Shown here piece by piece: positions 7,435 through 16,056 of a stretch of 25,406 nucleotides of DNA. Positions within the stretch are counted from its first letter, which is position 1. Every line of letters begins with the position of its first letter. This DNA comes from Bacteroidia bacterium. Its GTDB lineage: Bacteria > Planctomycetota > Phycisphaerae > Phycisphaerales > SM1A02. The DNA lies in contig JASGCG010000002.1 in NCBI GenBank assembly GCA_030054235.1, positions 1-25,406 on the forward strand, written 5' to 3'. The notes under the pieces are model-generated. The model saw only the letters and a program-made list of their open reading frames with translations. It ran no database searches and had not been told where the DNA came from. The translations under genes and the position numbers were made by a program.

Positions 7435-8283
7435 TCACTTGCCCTGCAGCAGCCGCTCGCCGAGCCAGTCGTTGATCTCGGGGATGCGCTTGATCTTGTC
7501 GACCGTCGTCTGCACGTCGTACGGCAGGCGATGGAACTCGATGATGCCCTCGCGCGCGGGGTCGGTGTCGAGGATCGCGTAGCTCGCCTCGACGAAACCA
7601 TCGCGCGGCTGGCCCACCGATCCCGGGTTCAGGATGACCTTGGTGCCGGGCACGATCTGGTACCGCGCGCCATCGAGCTCGGTCGGTGGATAGAACTCGT
7701 ACACGCGGTCGCCGTCGCCGTCGCCCGCGGCTGATTCCATGAACACGCCGGGGCAATGCGTGTGGCCCACCAGGCAGACGTGCTCGAAACGGTCGAAGAT
7801 GCTGGCCATCTTCGTCTGGCTGCGGTCGCCGTCGTCGGGAAAGATGTATTCGTTGATCGGCCGGCGCGGCGAACCGTGCACGCAGAGGTAGGGGTAACGG
7901 CTCGCCGGATCGGCAGCGGTCGGCTCGCTGAAGTCTCGATCCCTGGCCACGCGCACGCGCAGGCTGTTGAGGAAGGACCAGCGCCGTCGCGCCTCGTCCG
8001 GGCTCGCCTCGCTCTCGAGCTGGAACCGAGTCCAGTAGGCGGCCTGCTCGGCAACCTGGTTGAAGTTGGTGGGCTCGTAGAGCGCCGCGAAGTCATGGTT
8101 GCCCATGAGCGCGAACTCGCAGCGCTTGGCCACGATGTCCACGCACGCCACCGGATCCGGCCCGTAGCCGATGATGTCGCCCAGGCACACGATGCGATCG
8201 ACCCGCTGGCCATCGATGTGGGCCAGCACGGCCTGCAGGGCCTCGAGATTCGCATGGATGTCGCTGATGAGAGCCGTTCGCAC
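7435..8283 (-). CDS. Metallophosphoesterase family protein (calcineurin-like)
   Basis: The 282-residue cytosolic protein carries the dimetal phosphoesterase motifs in order: DIH (D8, H10), GDIIGYGPDP (D36), GNHD (61-64), VHGSPR, GHTHCP and NPGSVGQPRDG. This is the arrangement of the YfcE/MJ0936 group of compact phosphodiesterases, whose physiological substrates vary; none can be assigned here. An insert after GNHD (about residues 65-130) makes it longer than the usual 160-240 residues. Translation begins at GTG (8283), preceded by AGGAA at a suitable distance. It heads a probable operon with yidC and mnmE. The divergent neighbour is lpd. Confidence 0.88.
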   Translation of the reverse strand: MRTALISDIHANLEALQAVLAHIDGQRVDRIVCLGDIIGYGPDPVACVDIVAKRCEFALMGNHDFAALYEPTNFNQVAEQAAYWTRFQLESEASPDEARRRWSFLNSLRVRVARDRDFSEPTAADPASRYPYLCVHGSPRRPINEYIFPDDGDRSQTKMASIFDRFEHVCLVGHTHCPGVFMESAAGDGDGDRVYEFYPPTELDGARYQIVPGTKVILNPGSVGQPRDGFVEASYAILDTDPAREGIIEFHRLPYDVQTTVDKIKRIPEINDWLGERLLQGK

Positions 8284-8300
8284 GGTGATTCCTGTGGTGG

Positions 8301-8319
8301 GCGCGCGATGGTAGCGCGC
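8301..8319 (-). promoter_or_regulatory. Promoter of the phosphoesterase-yidC-mnmE operon, with flanking inverted repeat
   Basis: On the minus strand the hexamer TACCAT (8313-8308) resembles a -10 box and gives a leader of about 18 nt that includes AGGAA before the GTG. GCGCGC blocks at 8301-8306 and 8314-8319 flank the hexamer as an inverted repeat, so a repressor bound there could cover the -10. The operator role is an inference only. Confidence 0.4.
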
Positions 8320-8344
8320 ACCCGACGGGCCCGGCGGCGAGGGC

Positions 8345-8390
8345 TAGAATGCCGCCCCCAATTGCCCGGCCACGCCGGGCGCAACGAGGA
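8345..8390 (+). promoter_or_regulatory. lpd promoter -10, leader hairpin and Shine-Dalgarno
   Basis: TAGAAT at 8345-8350 matches the -10 consensus at five of six positions. The predicted leader of about 40 nt contains a perfect 7-bp hairpin, GCCCGGC (8364-8370) and GCCGGGC (8374-8380) with a CAC loop, which ends five bases before the Shine-Dalgarno GAGGA (8386-8390). The ATG follows at 8397 after a 6-nt gap. The stable hairpin so close to the ribosome site may tune translation or protect the 5' end. No convincing -35 is seen. Confidence 0.5.
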
Positions 8391-8396
8391 CCACAC

Positions 8397-9875
8397 ATGG
8401 CTGAGACCAAGCACTACGACCTCATCGTGATCGGCGGCGGACCGGGCGGTTATGTGGGCGCGATCCGCGCGGCACAGATGGGCATGAAGGTCGCCTGCAT
8501 CGAGCGCGACAAGCTCGGTGGCGTGTGCCTTAACTGGGGCTGCATCCCGACCAAGGCGCTCCTGCACAACGCCGAGGTCTACATGGAGGCGATCCGCCAC
8601 GGCGCCGACCTCGGCATCGAGATCGACCCCAAGGCCGTCAAGCTCAACTGGGAAAAGGTCATCGGCCGCAGCCGTGGCATCACCACGCAGCTCAATTCGG
8701 GCATCGCGTTCCTCTTCAAGAAGAACAAGATCGACCACATCCAGGGCCACGCGCGCATCCTCAGCGGCAAGACCGCTGCAGGCCCGTGCAAGGTCCAGGT
8801 GGGCAAGGCCGTCGGCACCTACTACGCCGGCACCGGCGAGGGCGCCGACCAGGTCGTGACCGCCGACCGCATCCTGATCGCCACGGGTGCCGCTCCGCGC
8901 CAGCTTCCGTTCGCCGCCAACGACGGCAAGGTCATCATCGGCTCGGCCGATGCGATGACGCTCCCCAAGCGCCCCGAGTCGATGGTCATCATCGGTTCCG
9001 GCGCGATCGGCATGGAGTTCGCCTACTTCTACAACGCGTTCGGTACCAAGGTCACCGTCATCGAGATGCAGGACCGCATCCTGCCGGTCGAGGATGACGA
9101 CATCTCGGCTGCGGCCCTGAAGTCCTTCACTGCGCAGGGCATCCAGTTCCGGCTCGGCCAGGTCACGAAGGCGATCGACAAGGGCGCCAACGGTGCGACC
9201 GTCACCATCGTCGATGCCAAGGACGAGAAGAAGTCGGAGAAGCTCGACGCCGAGGTCGTGCTGGTCGCGATCGGCGTGCAGGGCCGGACCGATGGGCTCT
9301 TCGACCCGGCGCTGGGCATCCGCATGGAGAAGGGCCACGTCTGGACCGACTTCAAGGACAAGCCGCGACCGACCTACCAGACCAGCGTGCCCGGCATCTA
9401 CGCCATCGGCGACGTCATCGGGCCGCCGTGGCTCGCCCACGTGGCGAGCGAGGAAGCCGTGGCCTGCGTCGAGCGCATGAAGGGGCACGATGTCCCAGGC
9501 GTGAACTACGCCGCGATCCCTGGCTGCACGTACTGCAATCCGCAGGTCGCCAGCGTCGGCATGACCGAGCGCGATGCCAAGGCCAAGGGCATCCAGTACA
9601 AGGTCGGCAAGTACCCGTTCAAGGCGCACGGCAAGGCCATCGCCGTCGGCGCGACCGAAGGTCTCGTCAAGATCATCGTCGGCCAGTACGGCGAGATCAT
9701 CGGCGGCCACATCTTCGGCACCGATGCGAGCGAGCTCATCGGCGAGATCTGCCTGGGCATCGCCATGGAAGGCCTGGCCGAGGACATCATCCACACCGTG
9801 CATGCGCACCCGACCATGCACGAGGCGATCCACGAGGCTGCGCTGGCCACCGAAGGTCGCGTCATCCACGGCTGA
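8397..9875 (+). CDS. lpd: Dihydrolipoyl dehydrogenase (E3)
   Basis: E3 reoxidises dihydrolipoamide in pyruvate and 2-oxoglutarate dehydrogenase and the glycine-cleavage complex, passing electrons through FAD to NAD+. The 492-residue protein shows the FAD motif GGGPGG (13-18), the redox disulfide C44-LNWG-C49, the NAD motif GSGAIGMEF (about 200-208), the second FAD motif YAIGDVIG, and the C-terminal HAHPTMHEAIHEA with the catalytic His-Glu pair. It is about 20 residues longer than most E3 proteins, mainly from an insert around residues 120-145. An upstream in-frame ATG (8349) is rejected because the ATG at 8397 has GAGGA at 6 nt and starts the fold. No E1 or E2 genes are near, so this may be a shared E3. 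A terminator-like hairpin follows. Confidence 0.95.
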   Translation: MAETKHYDLIVIGGGPGGYVGAIRAAQMGMKVACIERDKLGGVCLNWGCIPTKALLHNAEVYMEAIRHGADLGIEIDPKAVKLNWEKVIGRSRGITTQLNSGIAFLFKKNKIDHIQGHARILSGKTAAGPCKVQVGKAVGTYYAGTGEGADQVVTADRILIATGAAPRQLPFAANDGKVIIGSADAMTLPKRPESMVIIGSGAIGMEFAYFYNAFGTKVTVIEMQDRILPVEDDDISAAALKSFTAQGIQFRLGQVTKAIDKGANGATVTIVDAKDEKKSEKLDAEVVLVAIGVQGRTDGLFDPALGIRMEKGHVWTDFKDKPRPTYQTSVPGIYAIGDVIGPPWLAHVASEEAVACVERMKGHDVPGVNYAAIPGCTYCNPQVASVGMTERDAKAKGIQYKVGKYPFKAHGKAIAVGATEGLVKIIVGQYGEIIGGHIFGTDASELIGEICLGIAMEGLAEDIIHTVHAHPTMHEAIHEAALATEGRVIHG

Positions 9876-9901
9876 TCGGTATCCTCGTCACGCACATCGC
9901 G

Positions 9902-9939
9902 CACGCCGCGTTCCTGGTGGGACGCGGCGTGTTGCGTTT
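9902..9939 (+). terminator. Rho-independent-type terminator after lpd
   Basis: CACGCCGCG (9902-9910) pairs perfectly with CGCGGCGTG (9923-9931) across a 12-nt loop, followed by TTGCGTTT. The T-tract is interrupted, so strength is uncertain, but the site sits 26 bp after the lpd stop and before the start of the next gene. Confidence 0.6.
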
Positions 9940-9970
9940 GACGGGCGCCGCATCGGCTGGTCGCCCCTGC

Positions 9971-9976
9971 TACCGT
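9971..9976 (+). promoter_or_regulatory. -10-like element of the DMT permease gene, leaderless type
   Basis: TACCGT lies 8 nt before the ATG at 9985. No Shine-Dalgarno is present in the short interval, so transcription would begin within a base or two of the start codon. A -35 box is not evident. Confidence 0.4.
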
Positions 9977-9984
9977 CCGGTCCG

Positions 9985-10956
9985 ATGAGCGACCCGATCC
10001 AAACCATCGCACGCCCGCGCTGGCTCACGCCGCTACGGGCGGATGGGTTGCTGCTGGCGTGTGCGGTGATCTGGGGCATCAGCTTTCTCTGGCAGAAGTG
10101 GGCGAACGAGCACGTCGGTGCGCTGACCTACGTTGGCGTCCGAAGCCTGCTGGGCGCGGTCGTCGTGGCACCGCTGCTCTTCAAGGCCTCGGTGCGTGCG
10201 GCCCTGCGCGATCCCACCCGCCGGCGGCCGCTGGTGCTGGGCGGGCTCGCCGCCGGGGCGTGCCTCGCGGCCGCCAGTGCCTTCCAGCAAACCGGGCTGA
10301 AGACGACCACCGTCACCAACGCCGGCTTCATCACGGGTCTCTACGTGGTGCTCGTCCCGTTCATCGGCAGGTTTCTCGGCCAGCGCATCGGCTGGGCTGC
10401 ATGGGTCGCGGTCGCGCTTTCGCTGGGCGGACTCACGCTGCTCTCGTTCAGCCATGTGATGTCGGTGGATGACCTCCAAGGGTTCATCGATGGCCTCAAC
10501 CGGGGCGACCTCTGGGTGCTCGCCTGTGCCGTGACGTGGGCCGTGCACGTGCATGTCGTGGGCTGGGCGGCGCCGCGCAGCGATGCGATCGCGCTGAGCG
10601 TGCTGCAGTTCGTGGTCGGCGGCACGATCGCGACATCGCTGGCCTTCCTCGTCGAGTCGCCCTCGATGGGTTCGATCGAAGCCGCTGCCGCGCCGATCGT
10701 GCTCAGTGCGATCTTCGCCGTCGGCGTGGCGTTCACGCTGCAGGCAGTCGCGCAGGATGTCGCGCCGCCCACGCACACGGCGATCCTGCTCAGCCTCGAG
10801 AGCGTCTTCTGCGCGATCGCCGGCGCCGTGTGGCTGGGCGAGGAACTTGGTGTTCGCCAGGTGAGTGGTGCCGCCCTGCTCCTGGCCGCGGCGCTGCTTG
10901 CGCAGCTGCCTGCTCCATCATTGCGCCGGCGGGACGATGAACAGCAACGAGCCTGA
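9985..10956 (+). CDS. EamA/DMT-family permease
   Basis: The 323-residue protein has the two tandem EamA repeats and about ten membrane segments of the drug/metabolite transporter superfamily. Repeat 1 begins LLLACAVIWGISFLWQKWA and includes AFQQTGLKTTTVTNAGFITG. Repeat 2 begins DLWVLACAVTWAVHVHVV and ends with HTAILLSLESVFCAIAGAVWLGEELG, the usual last-repeat signature. Members export amino acids, metabolites or drugs, and the substrate here is unknown. The ATG at 9985 is the first that precedes the membrane domain and is close to a -10-like box. Its 3' end overlaps the end of the convergent 934-residue gene by 39 bp, so the two transcripts would be antisense to each other there. Confidence 0.88.
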   Translation: MSDPIQTIARPRWLTPLRADGLLLACAVIWGISFLWQKWANEHVGALTYVGVRSLLGAVVVAPLLFKASVRAALRDPTRRRPLVLGGLAAGACLAAASAFQQTGLKTTTVTNAGFITGLYVVLVPFIGRFLGQRIGWAAWVAVALSLGGLTLLSFSHVMSVDDLQGFIDGLNRGDLWVLACAVTWAVHVHVVGWAAPRSDAIALSVLQFVVGGTIATSLAFLVESPSMGSIEAAAAPIVLSAIFAVGVAFTLQAVAQDVAPPTHTAILLSLESVFCAIAGAVWLGEELGVRQVSGAALLLAAALLAQLPAPSLRRRDDEQQRA

Positions 10957-13722
10957 GGGCCGTTCTTTCAGGCGATCCGGCCGCACCAGTTCAACACGGC
11001 CCTCCTGATTCACCGTGCCGACCGGGTCCAGCGGTCCTTCGGGAGTGCGCAGCACGACCACCGACCAGCCAGCATGCGATCGATCGGGCGTCGGTGTGAT
11101 GACGCCGCCGGGAAACTCCCAGCACAGCATGGCGAAGGGCCGCGGAGCTGCCGACAGCAGTGTGACGGTCCGGGCGCGGGCCGAGCGCCACTCTGCGGGA
11201 AGGTCGAGCTTGGCGATCGAGTCGACCAAGGCCTGTGCGCGAAGCCACGACGGTGATGCGTCTGGTCGTGGCGTCGGCGCCATCCAGTCCTGCTGGTCCA
11301 CGCGCTCACGATCGATCGCCTCGAGGGTCGGCTTGAGGAAGGACGCAAGCGCCGGCAAGGATTGCTGCGCACGAAGGCCCACTGCGCGCGCAAGGTAGAG
11401 CCTCAACACAGGATCGATCGCCGGCTCCGTGGCGGGCGGCTGCACGCTGACCAACGTGTGCATCAGCGCCAGGGCCGCATCGGGACCGTGATCGGCACCG
11501 GCGGCAAGGCGCTGCGTCAACGGCGCCAGCAGTCCCGCCAGTGGTTGCGAGCTGTCACTGACGATCTCGAGCACATCGAGAGACCGTTCAGTCGGCTTGG
11601 CCTGGTTCACTGAGTCGATCGCCTGCACGGTGATCCGGCCGCCGCGCTCCACCACAGCCGTCATCGGTCGACGGTGCCACTGGCGCGTGCCGTCACGCAA
11701 CACGATCAGTGCCAGCTCGTCGAGCTTCAAGTCACGCACGCGCGCCTGCACGCCCGCCGACCAGTCGTGCTCGCGGGGCAGGAGCGCGAGGTAGCGACGC
11801 GCCGCGTCGATGCCGGGGCCGACCGTGTGATCCCTGAGCCACGACTCGATGCGTTCTCGCTGCACCCGTGAGGCTGCGAGCGAATCGGGAAGAGGATCCA
11901 GCGAGAGTCCACGCGCCAGGATGTGCCACGCGACCACGGTCCGCCACGATGGCTCCAGCAGAGCCGCAGCCTGGAACGATGGGACCAGCGGATCGGCTGC
12001 GCGGGCCTCGATGAAGTTCCGCAGCGCCTGGCCGTACAGCGTCGGATCACCGGCCTGACCGGCAATCGCCTCGATCGCACGCACGCGCTCGGCGCGCACC
12101 TGAGCAGCGGCATCCTCTGCATCGAGGCGAGCGGTCAGTGCATCGATACGCTGGTTGAGTGAAGCGCAGGACTCGGCACGCGATGCAGGGAGCGCCGTGT
12201 CATCCGTGATCGACTGCACGGCAGCGCGCGTCGACGCGATCAGGCTGCGTGCATCGCCACCGTTGCGAGCGGCTTCCTCGGCCTGATCGATGGCTTGCGC
12301 CACGGCCGCCACTCGTTCGGCGAGCGCTGCCCGCAGCGCTTCCTCGCGAGCCGCGGCGGCGCGCTGTGCACGCTCGAGCCACGCTTCGATCTGTGCACGG
12401 TGGGTCTCGCTGGTCGGCCCATCGAGCATGGCGCGCACACGGGCGACGGGAGCATCGGGAGCATCGGGCGGGCCCGCCGCAGCAAGCGCAGCGCGGGCTT
12501 CTTCCTCGAGGACGCGTCGAGCGTCCATGCGCTCGCGCAACCGGGCGCCGGCGTCGAGCATCGCCGCGCGTGCAGCGAGGCCATCATGCGCCGCCTGATC
12601 CATCAGGGCCAGCGCCGGTGCGAACTGCGCACGATCGAAGCCGGCAACCACCGCGGCATCGACCTCTGCGGCAAGCGTCTGGGCCCGCGCATCGAGTTGA
12701 CGTTCGCGCACGACCCACGACACGCCAAGCCCCACCACGACCAGGCCGAGCGCCACCTTCGCAGCACCCCAGGCCAGGCGACCATGGCGCCAGCGACCAT
12801 GCGTGCGAGCGCGGGCCTCGCGGGCCTGTTCGACGCGGTCGTCGACCAGGTCGGCATGGCGCGACAGCGCCGCTGCAACCGTCGCATCGTCCGCCAACGG
12901 ATTGGCGATGAGGGCCACGAGTGCAGCATGCGTGGCAGCCGCGCGATCCTCATGCGCATGCAACGCCAAGGCATCGGCGAGCGATGCTGCACCTCCAGGG
13001 CCGCCGCCGGCCCATGACCACGCCGCTGCATCATCGGCCTGGCCCGATGCGGCGCGCCACTCATCGAGCAGCACGCGTGCGAGCACCGTGGGGTCGAGGC
13101 CGCGAACGGCGTCGAGCCAGCGAACAAGCTCGACCGAGAGGGCCACGCTCGCCGGTCCACCGAACGCATGCAGCTCCGCTGCAAGCGACCAGCACGGCGC
13201 GATGCGACCGGCCGCTCGATGACGATCGAAGGCCACCCGTGCAGCGCGCGCGAGCGATGCATCGATCGCCTGCTCGAGCTCTGGCGTCGTCGTGCGTCGA
13301 AGATGCCAGCCAAGCCCGGGCTCCACGCCATCAGCGTCGTCGGCACCTGTCCAACCGGATGGCTCATCGACTGGACCGAGCGCGTCGCAGAGGGCGCCGA
13401 GTTCGTCGTGGGTCAACGGGACCAGATCATGCCCTGCGGGCACCGAACCATCGACGTGACGAGCGAGCCACGGCGCAGCGAGCGCGCTGATGGCCGCATC
13501 ACCACCCAGTGTCGAGATGCACGACGACACGCTGCGCACCGACCTTGCGCTCGATCGCCGGTCCAGGCGCAGCCGACGGATCGCCTCGAGCGCCAGCGTC
13601 ACCTGGTGGTGCAGGCTCTCGTGCAGGGACTCGTCATCGACGAGACCCGCCTGCACAGCGCGCCACGCGCTGGCTGCTCGCGCCGCATCGAGCACCTGCC
13701 CGCCATGGTGCACGCCGCTCAT
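10918..13722 (-). CDS. Large single-pass membrane protein of unknown function, partner of the GAP1-like protein
   Basis: I do not recognise this 934-residue protein. Residues 1-300 are Ala/Arg-rich and largely helical, with no P-loop or other enzyme motif visible. One clear membrane segment lies at 316-338 (LAWGAAKVALGLVVVGLGVSWVV), after a basic stretch (RTHGRWRHGR), so the N-terminal 310 residues are probably cytoplasmic. Residues about 340-560 are charged and helical, likely coiled coil; residues 560-840 remain helical; the last 90 contain beta-type stretches ending in GSLLFIVPP. The ATG at 13722 overlaps the upstream TGA by 4 bp (ATGA), so synthesis is probably coupled to the GAP1-like protein and the two may form a membrane complex. 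An upstream in-frame ATG (13800) lies inside the neighbouring gene and is less likely. The 3' end overlaps the DMT gene. Confidence 0.82.
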   Translation of the reverse strand: MSGVHHGGQVLDAARAASAWRAVQAGLVDDESLHESLHHQVTLALEAIRRLRLDRRSSARSVRSVSSCISTLGGDAAISALAAPWLARHVDGSVPAGHDLVPLTHDELGALCDALGPVDEPSGWTGADDADGVEPGLGWHLRRTTTPELEQAIDASLARAARVAFDRHRAAGRIAPCWSLAAELHAFGGPASVALSVELVRWLDAVRGLDPTVLARVLLDEWRAASGQADDAAAWSWAGGGPGGAASLADALALHAHEDRAAATHAALVALIANPLADDATVAAALSRHADLVDDRVEQAREARARTHGRWRHGRLAWGAAKVALGLVVVGLGVSWVVRERQLDARAQTLAAEVDAAVVAGFDRAQFAPALALMDQAAHDGLAARAAMLDAGARLRERMDARRVLEEEARAALAAAGPPDAPDAPVARVRAMLDGPTSETHRAQIEAWLERAQRAAAAREEALRAALAERVAAVAQAIDQAEEAARNGGDARSLIASTRAAVQSITDDTALPASRAESCASLNQRIDALTARLDAEDAAAQVRAERVRAIEAIAGQAGDPTLYGQALRNFIEARAADPLVPSFQAAALLEPSWRTVVAWHILARGLSLDPLPDSLAASRVQRERIESWLRDHTVGPGIDAARRYLALLPREHDWSAGVQARVRDLKLDELALIVLRDGTRQWHRRPMTAVVERGGRITVQAIDSVNQAKPTERSLDVLEIVSDSSQPLAGLLAPLTQRLAAGADHGPDAALALMHTLVSVQPPATEPAIDPVLRLYLARAVGLRAQQSLPALASFLKPTLEAIDRERVDQQDWMAPTPRPDASPSWLRAQALVDSIAKLDLPAEWRSARARTVTLLSAAPRPFAMLCWEFPGGVITPTPDRSHAGWSVVVLRTPEGPLDPVGTVNQEGRVELVRPDRLKERPSGSLLFIVPPAQ

Positions 13723-16052
13723 GGACCGACTGCCTCGATGCGAAGGAGCACGAAGCCCTGTCCACCGCGCGGTGCGATCTCGGCGAAGGCCTTGGGCCAC
13801 CGCGCGCGCAGCGCATCGCCGCGCGCCACCGCCGACGTGGCAGCCTCGAGGTCGGCCGCAGCAGCAGTGCTGTCCCGCTCGAGCTGGTCCTTCAGGTCAT
13901 CGAGCCCTTGTGCCCGGTATGCGGCGATCTTCTCGGCGATCAAGGGATGCTTGGCGAGGTAAGCCTCGTACGCATCGCGACTCTTCGGCGTGCCCAGGTT
14001 CTTTCGTGCCTTGGCAGGTTGCTCCCGCACCAAGCGATCATGCTCCCGAACAAGCGTGATGACCTCGTTGGCCTGCGTCGCCTCGGCGAGCCGGCGGCGC
14101 GTGGCGTCCTGGTCGAGTGCGGCATCCGGCGTGAACGTGAACGTCACGCGATCGCCACGACTCGCCAGTGCCACGGTCAACACGCCGCGTGTCCCAAGTT
14201 CGTCGCTGACGTTGACCGCGGCCGCACGACCGGGCTCGACCGTCTGGGGACCATCCTGCGAATGAACCGTGATCGCACCCGACCATGGCAGGCGCAGCGT
14301 GGTCCGCAGATCGCTCGCCTTGGGGATGAGGGCCTTGCGCTGTACCTGCAGCGTCAGGGTGCGGGGATCGATCCGCGTCGCCGCCTGTTGGCCATCCACC
14401 ATGATGGCGGCCGCCGTGACGGCATCGAGGATCGACTCGAGCGATTCGCCGTTCAGCGCAGGCAGTTCGAGAGCGTCCCAGATCCACATGGCCGAACCAT
14501 CGATCGAACGCAGTTCGGCCAGGCGCTTGCCCGACGAGCGCTGCGAGAGTGCACCATCGAGCCAAGCCACGTCCACATCCGCACCGTCCGGCCATGCGAT
14601 CGAGATCGATGCACCGCCGACCGCACCGAGACGCTGTTCACCGCTTGCAGCCTGCGGTCGCTTGAGCAAGGCATCCATCTTCGCCACCGTGCTGGGCGCT
14701 GCAGCGGCATCAGCGTTGGGCTCGGCGCCAGGACGCGACGGACGATCGGTTCCTTCAGCGGCGGCGAGTCGCGATTCCAGCTCAACGATCGCTGCGCGAT
14801 CGCGCGATGCACGCTGGTCGAGCTCGCCGACGCGCGCCTCGAGGGCGGCCTTGGACTCCTTGGCGGACCGGAGCTGCATCTCGAGTTCATCGACCCGCGC
14901 ACGCAACCCATCGCGCTCGGCGTCGGTCGGCGTGATCTCGGCGAGCGGCGCTGCGTTCGGTGCCGGAGCCTCGGTCGTGATGATCTTGATCGTGGCGATT
15001 GCAGCCCATGCAGTCACGAGCAGCGCGACGACCCATGGCAGCCACGGCACCGCGCGAAGGCCACGACCGCTGCGTGATGTCGATGTCGCCGGTCCCTGGT
15101 CCATTGAATCACCTCCCACATCGATCGCTGGCATGCTGGCCTGTCGCTGCGCCGGATCGATGCGCGTCGGCGCCTTCGTCTCGAGCATCGGCACGACGCG
15201 CTTGCCGCGACGCTCCGGCTCGAGCGCCACCGGTGCCACCGTTGTCGCTGCCGGGGCCTGCGACGCTGCCGCCGCGCGGCCGGATCGGGCAACCGCGACC
15301 AGGCCGCCCGATCGTTCGAGCCGTCCGGGCGACGAGAGATCCAGCACCACGCCCTCGGCATGGAGCGCCGCATGGGCGGCGTCTGTCCCTGCAAGGCAGA
15401 ATCGGATGGTGCACTCCGCGCTGGGCAAGGGCTGCGTGAACTGCGTGCTGAAGGTGATCCTCCACCGCTCGCGCGGCGGCACGACGGACACGACTTCGTC
15501 GAGCAACGCGAGTACCGGCACGTTGCGGCGATGGATGATCCAGACCGGCTTGGGCGACGGCGCCAAGGCAGCCTCGGCCACCACGCCAGCCCAACCTGCA
15601 TCGCCGGCGACGGTCTTCCAGTTCGCGCACACGTGCACGGGCTGCGTTGACCCCTCGGGCAGCCACGCCTCGCCCTCGAGGTAGGCCACGCGCCCATCCC
15701 AGGCGGTCTTGAACACCGGTTGTTGCACGAGCCACGCTGGACCGCCCAGGCCGAGTTCTTCGCCATGCAGCACCAAATGATGCGCCAGGCGATTCGGGCG
15801 CCCCGCATGATCCGTGCCGGCGTGGGCCACGCGGCTCACGACATGGCGCCGCATGCCATTCATGTCGACAAGCACATGGCTCAGCGATGGGATCGGATCC
15901 TGTCCATCACCAACCGCGCGATGCACGCTGATCGCCTCGAGCCGCTGCATGAGCAGCGGCGGCATCGAGTCGGAGATCTGCACGATGCACAGCCCGCTCG
16001 AGCCGGGCTTCAGCCCCTTCGGTGCCGATGTGAAGAGCAGCTCCTGTGCCAT
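13719..16052 (-). CDS. GAP1-N2-like domain protein with membrane segment and coiled coil
   Basis: The 777-residue protein begins ELLFTSAPKGLKPGSSGLCIV and continues through SRVAHAGTDHAGRPNRLAHHLVL, GPAWLVQQPVF, WRITFSTQFTQ and IRFCLAG to about residue 270. I read this as the GAP1-N2 (GTPase-associated protein 1) N-terminal domain, known from NTP-dependent conflict systems and common in planctomycetes; the match is from memory of the family pattern. A linker leads to a membrane segment (337-358), a heptad-like coiled coil (about 378-433, ELEMQLRSAKESKAALEARV), a mixed alpha/beta region with an Ig-like stretch (about 600-650) and a helical C-terminus. No GTPase gene is found in the window. It starts 4 bp after the xylA stop and overlaps the next gene by 4 bp, placing it mid-operon. 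Confidence 0.7.
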   Translation of the reverse strand: MAQELLFTSAPKGLKPGSSGLCIVQISDSMPPLLMQRLEAISVHRAVGDGQDPIPSLSHVLVDMNGMRRHVVSRVAHAGTDHAGRPNRLAHHLVLHGEELGLGGPAWLVQQPVFKTAWDGRVAYLEGEAWLPEGSTQPVHVCANWKTVAGDAGWAGVVAEAALAPSPKPVWIIHRRNVPVLALLDEVVSVVPPRERWRITFSTQFTQPLPSAECTIRFCLAGTDAAHAALHAEGVVLDLSSPGRLERSGGLVAVARSGRAAAASQAPAATTVAPVALEPERRGKRVVPMLETKAPTRIDPAQRQASMPAIDVGGDSMDQGPATSTSRSGRGLRAVPWLPWVVALLVTAWAAIATIKIITTEAPAPNAAPLAEITPTDAERDGLRARVDELEMQLRSAKESKAALEARVGELDQRASRDRAAIVELESRLAAAEGTDRPSRPGAEPNADAAAAPSTVAKMDALLKRPQAASGEQRLGAVGGASISIAWPDGADVDVAWLDGALSQRSSGKRLAELRSIDGSAMWIWDALELPALNGESLESILDAVTAAAIMVDGQQAATRIDPRTLTLQVQRKALIPKASDLRTTLRLPWSGAITVHSQDGPQTVEPGRAAAVNVSDELGTRGVLTVALASRGDRVTFTFTPDAALDQDATRRRLAEATQANEVITLVREHDRLVREQPAKARKNLGTPKSRDAYEAYLAKHPLIAEKIAAYRAQGLDDLKDQLERDSTAAAADLEAATSAVARGDALRARWPKAFAEIAPRGGQGFVLLRIEAVGP

Positions 16053-16056
16053 GGAG

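Noticed and set aside
4254..7475. A 1073-codon open frame on the plus strand opposite mnmE and yidC
   Set aside because: Composition is Arg/Ala/Ser-rich without domain signals; it is the usual antisense open frame in GC-rich DNA over two well-supported genes.
8349..8396. Upstream ATG for lpd adding 16 residues
   Set aside because: The extension lies over the leader hairpin and ribosome site and has no similarity to E3 N-termini.
7629..9869. A 746-codon minus-strand open frame over lpd and the phosphoesterase
   Set aside because: It runs antisense to lpd with Asp/Leu/Arg-rich low-complexity sequence and merges into an alternate frame of the phosphoesterase gene.
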